This document shows, in pieces, positions 27,701 to 36,534 of a DNA stretch of 64,000 nucleotides (the stretch's first letter is position 1; each line of letters starts with the position of its first letter). A program made the translations under genes and the position numbers. The stretch lies in the NCBI RefSeq assembly GCF_025399795.1, contig NZ_JAODTZ010000011.1:146727-210726 (forward strand), written 5' to 3'. The stretch is from Streptomyces rhizosphaerihabitans. Its GTDB lineage: Bacteria; Actinomycetota; Actinomycetes; Streptomycetales; Streptomycetaceae. The notes beneath the pieces are model-generated. The model was not told the origin of the DNA and did no database searches. It saw only the letters and a list, made by a program, of their open reading frames with translations.

Positions 27701-28020
27701 CCGCCCGCGCATCCCGTTCCGGACATGTGGGTGAGGCTGAAGCCCCGGATGCGCGTGGCGTCGTACTGGTAGCCGCCGGGCGCGGCCGTGCGGGTGGCGT
27801 CCCCGCGGGTGTTCTCTGGGCTCCAGGAGAGCATGCCGAAGGGCGTGACGGCCCCCGGGAACACATTGCCGCCGTTCTTGGTGCCGATGAGCGGGTCGAC
27901 GTACGCGGTGGGGTCCTTGACGAGTCGCGGTGGACCCGACGGGGGTGCGGCGAGCGCCGGAGTGGCGCCGGCGACCGTCAGTGCGACGGCCAGCAGGATG
28001 GATGACGGACGGAAACGCAT
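24745..28020 (-). CDS. Secreted GH92 alpha-mannosidase with NEW3-like C-terminal modules
   Basis: 1091 residues. The signal peptide is [20 protein letters not shown]. The catalytic unit begins at once ([45 protein letters not shown]) and the active-site segment is [21 protein letters not shown] near residue 690. C-terminal to it are a NEW3-type beta module ([21 protein letters not shown]) and a galactose-binding-like module ([26 protein letters not shown]). It trims alpha-mannosides outside the cell. The ATG at 28020 has AAGGAGGAGGGG upstream. The open frame runs further upstream through repeats, but that stretch has arginine-rich, non-protein-like composition and was rejected. It shares the GACAACGTTGTC operator with the other GH92 gene but has a different domain layout. 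Confidence 0.9.
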   Translation of the reverse strand: [1091 protein letters not shown]

Positions 28021-28128
28021 GACGCGGCCCCTCCTCCTTCGGACGGGTCGCGCACCACGGGTCGCACAAGCCGCAGGGACAGTAACGTGCGCCACGGGTA
28101 CCACGGAAGACCGCCTCCGCCGCCGGGG

Positions 28129-28273
28129 ACGCGCCCGGCACGCACTCCAATGGCGCCGCGGGCGGCACGCCGGGCACGCACCCCGCCCGCGCCAACTGCG
28201 ACGCGCCCGGCACGGACTCCAACAGCACAGTGGGCGGCACGCCCGGAACACACCCCGCCCGCGCCCCCTGCGG
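28129..28273. repeat. 72-bp tandem duplication in the GH92 leader
   Basis: Units 28129-28200 and 28201-28273 both open with ACGCGCCCGGCACG and share most later positions (GGGCGGCACGCC; CACCCCGCCCGCGCC). Partial copies of the opening motif recur near 28293 and 28400. Confidence 0.8.
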
Positions 28274-28559
28274 CGCAGCCTCCACCTCCTGCGACGCGCC
28301 CGGCACGCTCCTGCGTCACAGCGACGCAGGCGCCCGGGCACGCCCCCTGGGTCACAGCCGACGCGTCCAGTCGCACCCACCACCCGCACCACCAGGGACG
28401 CGCCCGGCACCCACCCCGATGGCGCACGCCGATGACAGGCCCGACCACGCGGCCCGGAGCGCGGCCCGGCACGCGGCCCCCGCACCCGACGACGCAGCCC
28501 GCACAGGGGGCGAGCGTCAAAACGAGGCGGTCCGCCCAGAGGCGGGCGTCAAGTTGCTT

Positions 28560-28616
28560 GACATCGTTGTCCGTTGAGGCGATAGAGTCTTGCGCAGACC
28601 GCTAGACAACGTTGTC
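28560..28616 (-). promoter_or_regulatory. GH92 promoter with two LacI-type operators
   Basis: GACAACGTTGTC (28605-28616) is identical to the site before the other GH92 gene. A near copy, GACATCGTTGTC, lies at 28560-28571. On the minus strand TTGTCT (28609-28604) and TCTATC (28586-28581), 17 bases apart, could be the -35 and -10; the first operator then covers the -35 and the second sits just past the start point. Confidence 0.6.
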
Positions 28617-28734
28617 GCGCACCGTGGTCGCCACAAGCCGCACCATCCCGGGCAGGACCTCCCCCGACCCGTCCGGGCTCGCGGACCGGGCGGGTCCGAA
28701 CCCACCCACCCGGTCCGCCCCGAGCGTTGCCCGT

Positions 28735-29850
28735 TCAACCGACCCGGCAGGGCAGGGTCGTCGACGGATCGTCGCCCGAGCCCTGGACGACGTACCCGAA
28801 CGTCGTACTGCCGCCCGGACTCAGCGATCCGTTCCAGTCGGCGTTGTGCACCATCACGCCCTGACCGCTGTAGGTCGCGTTGCCGTTCCACAGACTGGCG
28901 ACCGACTGACCGCCCGGCAGCGTCCAGTCGACCATCCAGCCGAGCATCGGCACGGTGCCGGAGTTGGTGACGGTCACCTCGGACTGGTAGCCGCCGGGCC
29001 AGCTGTTGGTCGTCCGGCGGGTCGCCGAGCAGGTGCCGGGCGGCGGTTCGGTCGGGTTGCCTGGATCGTGGATGCCCGTGACCTCACCGTTCCCGCCGTC
29101 GAAGACGACGTCGGAGCAGGAGTAGAAGGTCTCCGTGCTGTCCGAGCGCTGCCAGACCATGTAGATGATGTGGCGGCCGGACTTGCCCGCCGGCAGTTTG
29201 CCGCTCCAGGAGTAGTTGGCCTCGACCGTGCCCGGGGTGCCGTTGAGCGGCGGGTGGTCGACGGTGAGGAACGGCTGATCCTCCATGGCGTCCCAGGTGA
29301 GCGCCCCGGTCGGGTCGAAGCCGTCCTTGGTGATGTAGACGTAGAACCAACCGGGGTGCGCCGCCCAGGCGTTGTACGCGAAGTCGACGGTCGCGCCCGA
29401 GGTCAGGTGGGTCAACGGCCAGTCGGAGCGCGGCAGATCGAAGCCGGAGAAGTTGGGGTTGCCGCCGCTGCACAGCTGACCGTCCGGGACGAAGCCGCGA
29501 GTACGCCCGGCGCCGTCCGAACGCAGCACCGAGAACCAGTTGTAGAACGGCGTGGTCCCGCTGACCTGTTGCGCCGCCTTGCAGGCCGGGTTGACCGGCT
29601 TGATCTCGCCGGTGTCGGTGAGCCCGTCCTGCCAGCACAGGAACGTGCGGCTGCCGGGCTTCATGGGGGTGCCGTGCGCCTCCGCCCGGCCGCCGGTCAC
29701 GACGATCAGGGCGAGGGCCGGGAGCACGGCCAGCAGGGCGAGAAGGACGAGGAAGGGGGACGGGTGGCGGCCGGGGAGCCGCGATCGGGAGAGCGCCCGT
29801 CGAAGTCCTGTCGAATGCGGGCTCACTAAATGGGGTCTTGTTAAGTGCAT
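28735..29850 (-). CDS. AA10 lytic polysaccharide monooxygenase with CBM2
   Basis: 371 residues. A basic leader and one hydrophobic segment end in AEA, so cleavage exposes His59 of HGTPMKPGSR as the N-terminus. That His and a second one in AWAAHPGWFYVYIT form the copper histidine brace. The AA10 catalytic domain runs to ~255, then a Pro/Thr linker (GNPTEPPPGT) and a CBM2 cellulose-binding module (CSATRRTTNSWPGGYQSEVTVTN to the C-terminal Cys). The enzyme oxidatively cleaves crystalline cellulose, or chitin in some relatives. The ATG at 29850 is nine bases after GAAGGAG. Two CebR-type boxes upstream indicate cellobiose-responsive repression, which favours cellulose. Confidence 0.93.
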   Translation of the reverse strand: MHLTRPHLVSPHSTGLRRALSRSRLPGRHPSPFLVLLALLAVLPALALIVVTGGRAEAHGTPMKPGSRTFLCWQDGLTDTGEIKPVNPACKAAQQVSGTTPFYNWFSVLRSDGAGRTRGFVPDGQLCSGGNPNFSGFDLPRSDWPLTHLTSGATVDFAYNAWAAHPGWFYVYITKDGFDPTGALTWDAMEDQPFLTVDHPPLNGTPGTVEANYSWSGKLPAGKSGRHIIYMVWQRSDSTETFYSCSDVVFDGGNGEVTGIHDPGNPTEPPPGTCSATRRTTNSWPGGYQSEVTVTNSGTVPMLGWMVDWTLPGGQSVASLWNGNATYSGQGVMVHNADWNGSLSPGGSTTFGYVVQGSGDDPSTTLPCRVG

Positions 29851-29892
29851 GACAATTCACTCCTTCGCGGGACCGGCTGGGCCTGGGCGAGG

Positions 29893-29906
29893 TGGGAGCG
29901 GTTCCG
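29893..29906. promoter_or_regulatory. Degenerate CebR box
   Basis: TGGGAGCGGTTCCG matches 11 of 14 positions of the CebR operator TGGGAGCGCTCCCA and lies between the LPMO start and the perfect box. Confidence 0.55.
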
Positions 29907-29929
29907 GGGACGGGTTCCGGGCCGCCCCA

Positions 29930-29943
29930 TGGGAGCGCTCCCA
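29930..29943. promoter_or_regulatory. Perfect CebR operator
   Basis: TGGGAGCGCTCCCA is the exact consensus for CebR, the cellobiose-responsive LacI repressor of Streptomyces cellulolytic genes. It is 80 bases upstream of the LPMO start codon. Confidence 0.9.
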
Positions 29944-30138
29944 CCTCACTTCGGAAAGTAGCGCGCGCCGGAACCCCTGTAAACGCCTCGCGCACGGCGC
30001 GCGCACATGGGCCTCGCCCCTCACACGAGAGGGTGCGGTCCCCGACCCGAGGCCGCGTTCCCGGAACCTCACGGACGCCAGCGCCCTCTACCTGTGAAAA
30101 CGGCGCGTATCAAAGGAAGTTCGGGAGGAGGCGGACCG

Positions 30139-30528
30139 GTGCGGGATTCCGACAGTGGTGGGGGTCGCCGGAACGGCACCGTGAGCACCGGCCGCGACGG
30201 CCTCGGCCGCGCCCTGTCGGCGGCCGCGTTCGCGAACCTGCTGATCGGAGGGGTCGGGATCATTCCCGGCCTGTGCGTGCGGTGGCTGCTGACGCGATTC
30301 CCGTCCGTCGACTGCGGCGGCCCCTTCGGCTGTCACCGGGAGACACCCGGCAACGCCCTCGGCCTGATCGCCGGCGCCGTGCTGGGCGGCGGCTTCGTCC
30401 TCGGCACGGTGCTGGTGGTGGACATCCTGATGCCCTTCCAGGAGGGCCGCCCGATGGGTCCCTGGCTCGGCATGGCCGCTCTCGTCCCGGCGCCCTTCCT
30501 GTTCGGGCAGGCGGTGGGCTGGTTCTGA
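30139..30528 (+). CDS. Small integral membrane protein, unknown function
   Basis: 129 residues with about three or four hydrophobic segments: ALSAAAFANLLIGGVGIIPGLCV, NALGLIAGAVLGGGFVLGTVLVVDILM and LGMAALVPAPFLFGQAVGWF. Two Cys flank the loop CGGPFGC, possibly a disulfide on the outer face. No family is recognised. The GTG at 30139 has GGAGGAGG with a seven-base gap; the longer open frame upstream has no ribosome site. It is divergent from the LPMO gene and convergent with the histidine kinase. Confidence 0.75.
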   Translation: MRDSDSGGGRRNGTVSTGRDGLGRALSAAAFANLLIGGVGIIPGLCVRWLLTRFPSVDCGGPFGCHRETPGNALGLIAGAVLGGGFVLGTVLVVDILMPFQEGRPMGPWLGMAALVPAPFLFGQAVGWF

Positions 30529-30593
30529 GGACGCGGGCGGTGAGCCGGACGTCGTCGGTGAGCGGGGCTTCGGCGGTGAGCCGGACTACGGGG

Positions 30594-30717
30594 GTGAGCC
30601 GGACGTCCTCACCCCCGGGGTCTGAGGATGCGACCGGTGAGCTGCGCGTCAGCCGGTGAACTGGTTGCGGCCGGTGAACTGGTCGGCGGCCGTGAGCCGG
30701 ACGTCCTCACCTCCGGG
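30594..30717. repeat. Duplicated ~27-bp segment at the 3' end of the histidine kinase
   Basis: GTGAGCCGGACGTCCTCACC followed by a CCGGGG tail occurs near 30594-30620 and again near 30691-30717, with shorter GGTGAGCCGGAC copies near 30540 and 30580. One copy lies inside the kinase C-terminus, where QFTGRNQFTG is also duplicated. Confidence 0.7.
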
Positions 30718-32781
30718 GAGGACGGCGGCTTCCCCGTCGGCGCGCGGCGCCGGTGTCGCCTTCGCCGAAGGCGGGGTCGGCGCGCTGTCTCCTGGGGCCC
30801 GTGCGGTCGGCAGGGCGCCTCCGACGACCCGGGCCCGTGGCGCGACACTCCCAGTGGACCGGCGCGCCAGTGTGTGCTCCCCTGGGGCCCGTCCGGTCGG
30901 AGGGACGGGCCGGCCGACCGGGAGCTCGACGGTGAACTCCGTACGGCCCGGGGCGCTCTCGACGTGGATACGGCCGCGGTGGGCCGCAGTGATCGCCGCG
31001 GCGACGGCGAGGCCGAGGCCCGAGCCGCCGTGTCCGGGAGAGACGCGGGAGCGGGAGGCGTCGGCGCGGGTGAAGCGTTCGAAGACGCTGGGCAGCAGGG
31101 TGGGCGGGATGCCGGGGCCGTCGTCGCGGACCCGGATCGCGCAGAACGCGCCGGTGGCCTCCACAGTGGCGACGACCGTCGTACCCGCCGGTGTATGCGC
31201 ACGGGCGTTGGTCAGCAGGTTCGCCACCAGCTGGTGGAGCCGGGCCTCGTCGCCGGCCACCAGGGCCGGGGAGTCCAGGGGCAGGGCCAACCGCCAGATG
31301 TGGTCCTGCCCCGTGGCCCGTGCCTCCCACACCGCCTCGGTGACCAGCGCCGCCAGGTCCACCTCCGCCGACCCCGGCGGCCGCCCCTCGTCGAGCCGGG
31401 CGAGCAGCAGCAGGTCCTCGACCAGACCCGTCATCCGCGCCGACTCGGCGGACACCCGCCGCCAGGCCGACGCCTGTTCGATCCCGCCGGCGCCCCGGTT
31501 CATCAGCTCCGCGTATCCGGCGATGGACGCGAGCGGCGTACGGAGTTCATGGCTCGCGTCGGCGAGGAAGCGGCGCATACGTTCCTCGCCGCGGCGCACC
31601 TCCTGCCGTACCTCCTCCTCGCCGCGCAGGCGCTCCGTGAGGGAGGTCTCGACGTGGTCGATCAGGCGGTTGAGCGCGGCGCCGATCCGGCCCGCCTCGC
31701 TGCCGGGGCCGGTGTCCCCTTCCGGTACCCGGCTCAGGCCGGTCACCTCACCGTGCCCGAGCGGCGTCCGGGAGACCTCGACGGCCATGGCGGCGACCCG
31801 TTCGAGCGGGCTCAGCCGACGCCGGACGACGACCGCGCAGACGCTGCCCACGACGGTGAGACCGGCGGCCGCCACCACACCCTCGACCACGGTCAGACCT
31901 CTGATCATGTCCTGTACGTCGTCCATCGGGAGGGCGGTGAGCACGGGCCGTCCGCCGCCGTCGAGCGCGGTGACGCGGTAGGTGCCGAGCCCGGGGACCG
32001 TCCGGGTGTGCAGTGAGCCGTCCGCCTCGATGCCGGCGAGGGTGGAGCGCTGGGCGGCGCCGAGATCGCGCGGCGCGCCGGAGCGGCTCACCACCTTGGC
32101 CGCGACGACGGCCCCGCCGTCGTCGAGCCGGGCGGCGATCGTGCCGATCGGCTGCCCCCGCACGTCGAGGAACCCGAGATCCGTCCCGAGGTCCGGCCCG
32201 AGGACAGGTCCGGCGACAGATCCGGCGCCGGGCCCGACGCCCGTACCCACGCCCGTACCCCCAAGGACGCCGTCCCGGCTGCGCTCCGCGGCGTCGCCGA
32301 CCCGCTGGTCCAAGTCGCCGAGCAGGTAGGCGCGTTGCGCGAGGACCGTGCTGAACGCCATGATCGCGCACACCGCGACGAGTGCCAGTCCGATGAGGAC
32401 GAGAAGCCGCGTGCGCAGGGAGCGGGCCCGCGAGGAGCCGGCGCGCGGGACGCGCGGCGACAGGGTTCGCGTGCGCGTACGTATGGATGGGGTGCGGAGG
32501 AATCGCGTCGGCAGGAATCCGCCGCGCCGGGATCCGGTCCGCGGGGATCGAGTCCGTGCGAATTGCGCGGGCAGGAATCGGCTGCGCAAGGAACCGCTCC
32601 GCAGGAATCGAGTCCGCACGGACCGTGTCGGCAGGAACCGGCTGCGCAAGGAACCGGGCCGCGGGAATCGAGTCCGTGCGGATCGCGTCGGCAGGGACCT
32701 TGCGCGAAGGGACCGCGTCCGCCGGGATCGCCCGCGCTGCCGTGTCCACGGTGGCCGGCGTGCGCCGGGCAGGGGGCTCAT
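30649..32781 (-). CDS. Sensor histidine kinase with Arg-rich repeat N-terminus
   Basis: 710 residues. Residues 1-~128 are an Arg/Ser/Phe-rich tract of ~20-residue repeats (RSRFLPTRSVRTRFLRSG type). They precede helix 1 (LLVLIGLALVAVCAIMAFSTV), an external sensor segment with a Gly-rich stretch, helix 2, a HAMP-like linker, the H-box SHELRTPLASIAGYAELM, the N-box LLTNARAHTP, DDGPGIP and GSGLGLAVA. It autophosphorylates on the H-box His. The ATG overlaps the stop of the upstream regulator remnant (ATGA), the normal coupling of such pairs, which supports this start and therefore translation of the repeats. Its partner regulator is almost entirely deleted, so it may be orphaned. The C-terminus beyond the ATPase domain is also a low-complexity extension. 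Confidence 0.85.
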   Translation of the reverse strand: MSPLPGARRPPWTRQRGRSRRTRSLRARSLPTRSARTRFPRPGSLRSRFLPTRSVRTRFLRSGSLRSRFLPAQFARTRSPRTGSRRGGFLPTRFLRTPSIRTRTRTLSPRVPRAGSSRARSLRTRLLVLIGLALVAVCAIMAFSTVLAQRAYLLGDLDQRVGDAAERSRDGVLGGTGVGTGVGPGAGSVAGPVLGPDLGTDLGFLDVRGQPIGTIAARLDDGGAVVAAKVVSRSGAPRDLGAAQRSTLAGIEADGSLHTRTVPGLGTYRVTALDGGGRPVLTALPMDDVQDMIRGLTVVEGVVAAAGLTVVGSVCAVVVRRRLSPLERVAAMAVEVSRTPLGHGEVTGLSRVPEGDTGPGSEAGRIGAALNRLIDHVETSLTERLRGEEEVRQEVRRGEERMRRFLADASHELRTPLASIAGYAELMNRGAGGIEQASAWRRVSAESARMTGLVEDLLLLARLDEGRPPGSAEVDLAALVTEAVWEARATGQDHIWRLALPLDSPALVAGDEARLHQLVANLLTNARAHTPAGTTVVATVEATGAFCAIRVRDDGPGIPPTLLPSVFERFTRADASRSRVSPGHGGSGLGLAVAAAITAAHRGRIHVESAPGRTEFTVELPVGRPVPPTGRAPGEHTLARRSTGSVAPRARVVGGALPTARAPGDSAPTPPSAKATPAPRADGEAAVLPGGEDVRLTAADQFTGRNQFTG
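32461..32735. repeat. 60-bp tandem repeats encoding the kinase N-terminus
   Basis: Units start at about 32521, 32581 and 32641, with degenerate copies on each side. Each contains GCTGCGCAAGGAACCG-like and GGAATCGAGTCCG-like blocks at the same phase. The period of 60 keeps the reading frame and gives 20-residue protein repeats. Confidence 0.85.
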
Positions 32782-32960
32782 CTCCCGCCCTCCGGCGCCC
32801 TGACGGCGTACCCGAAGGCGCGCACGGTGCGGGGCGTCCCCGGGTCGCGTTTCCGGCGCGGTCGGGCGACGGACGGCAACTCGGCGAGCACCGGCTCGTC
32901 ATGGACGATCGGCACACGGACACGGACACGGCCGACAAGGACCCCACAAGCGCCAGACAT
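32778..32960 (-). pseudogene. Internally deleted OmpR-type response regulator
   Basis: 60 codons. The first half (RVPIVHDEPVLAELPSVA) reads as the first strand and helix of a receiver domain (consensus VLIVEDEPVLAELL), and the second half (RRKRDPGTPRTVRAFGYAVRAPEGGR) as the last strands of an OmpR-type winged helix (consensus TVRGVGYRL). About 170 residues between them, including the phospho-acceptor Asp, are missing, yet the frame is preserved. Its stop overlaps the histidine kinase start (ATGA), so it may survive as a leader for coupled translation. Confidence 0.75.
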
Positions 32961-33051
32961 GGGGCAATCCTGTCCCGGCTCGCTGGGGGAACCCTGTGTT
33001 CCACCTGAGCACCGCCGATGTCCTGAAACCGGCTTCGGGGCCGACGGCGAA

Positions 33052-33083
33052 GGGCCGCATCCCCGTCACCGGGGATACGGCCC
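33052..33083. terminator. Hairpin terminator after aconitase
   Basis: GGGCCGCATCCCC at 33052-33064 pairs with 33071-33083 with one mismatch. Past it, two 22-base direct repeats starting GCCTTGGAG (33091-33112 and 33113-33134) lie close to the acnA stop. Confidence 0.75.
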
Positions 33084-33160
33084 TCACCTTGCCTTGGAGT
33101 TGTCCTGCAACCGCCTTGGAGCTGCTCGGCAATCGCCTGGCAACTGCCTTACCGGACCGC

Positions 33161-35962
<2,802 letters not shown>

Positions 35963-36017
35963 GTAACCCTTACCGCCGGATGGACGACGCAGTGCGGCTG
36001 CGGTACGCCTCGGCAGA

Positions 36018-36064
36018 TATCTCGATGTCGAGATAACTCTAGTACATGGGGGCGGGCAGGTCAT
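36018..36064 (-). promoter_or_regulatory. acnA promoter with TamR-like 18-bp palindrome
   Basis: TATCTCGATGTCGAGATA (36018-36035) has perfect 8-base arms. On the minus strand it directly follows a -10 candidate TAGAGT (36041-36036), with ATGACC (36064-36059) 17 bases further up as -35. The palindrome would cover the transcription start. MarR-type TamR is known to control the aconitase gene in S. coelicolor. Confidence 0.6.
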
Positions 36065-36362
36065 GTCCGGGCGCCCGCATGTCCGGCCGGTGTCGCTTGT
36101 CCGATCGGAGCCACTTGCCCAATCGGCGCCACTTGTCCGACCCGGATCGCCGTCCGGTCGCGGGGCGACGACCCCGCGCCGGCCGCCCCGCCCCGCCCGG
36201 TCCGGCCGCTCCACGACAAGACCGCGGACTCCTCCGTCGCGCGCCCGGCCGCGGCCCGGCCGTCTCCGCGTCCGCAACGCCCGACGCCACCACCACAACC
36301 CGCCGGCAGGGCACGGTCGGCGCCGGGTCCGCAGACGCCTTTCCGCACATGGGCACACGCTC

Positions 36363-36377
36363 GCGAAAACATTTCGT
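36363..36377. promoter_or_regulatory. LacI-type operator O1 of the ABC-GH3 operon
   Basis: GCGAAA-ACA-TTTCGT; one arm position departs from symmetry. It lies 158 bases upstream of the binding-protein start. Confidence 0.6.
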
Positions 36378-36461
36378 AACCAGGGCTTTTCCCGTCCTTG
36401 TCCCGGCCGTGAACTCCGTGTCAGTGTCCCGGCCAGCAGGCAGGCCGTCGGCAGCGTGGCA

Positions 36462-36478
36462 TGCGAAAGGCTTTCGCA
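36462..36478. promoter_or_regulatory. LacI-type operator O2 of the ABC-GH3 operon
   Basis: TGCGAAAGGCTTTCGCA has perfect 7-base arms around GGC, 57 bases before the binding-protein start and 100 bases from O1. Confidence 0.7.
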
Positions 36479-36534
36479 CCGGTCTCCGATCCGCCTGGCT
36501 CACCGACGGCTTGTGGAACGAAGAGAGGCACACC

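Larger units (their letters stand above)
28021..28734. other. Long GH92 leader/promoter region
   Basis: 714 bases without a supported gene. It contains a 72-bp tandem duplication (28129-28273) with partial further copies, and two operator-like palindromes around a promoter candidate (28560-28616). The transcribed leader of the second GH92 gene would be about 550 bases, which is unusually long. Confidence 0.6.
36065..36534. other. Regulatory region upstream of the ABC-GH3 operon
   Basis: No supported gene. It holds three 18-bp direct repeats (about 36093-36143, core CACTTGTCCGA) and two GCGAAA-N3-TTTCG operators exactly 100 bases apart (36363 and 36463). Long open frames here are GC-bias artefacts. 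Confidence 0.55.

Noticed and set aside
28129..28340. Possible CRISPR or origin iterons
   Set aside because: Only two full 72-bp copies without spacers, very GC-rich, and no replication gene nearby; treated as a simple tandem duplication.
28021..28485. Upstream extension of the second GH92 gene (155 extra codons)
   Set aside because: The stretch is a 72-bp tandem-repeat region with an Arg/Cys-rich translation. A proper ribosome site and signal peptide begin at 28020.
30529..30648. Terminator for the converging membrane-protein and kinase genes
   Set aside because: The region is made of direct, not inverted, repeats; no stable stem with a T tail was found.
32461..32735. CRISPR-like evenly spaced repeats
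   Set aside because: The 60-bp units are contiguous and coding in one frame of the histidine kinase; there are no unique spacers and no cas genes.
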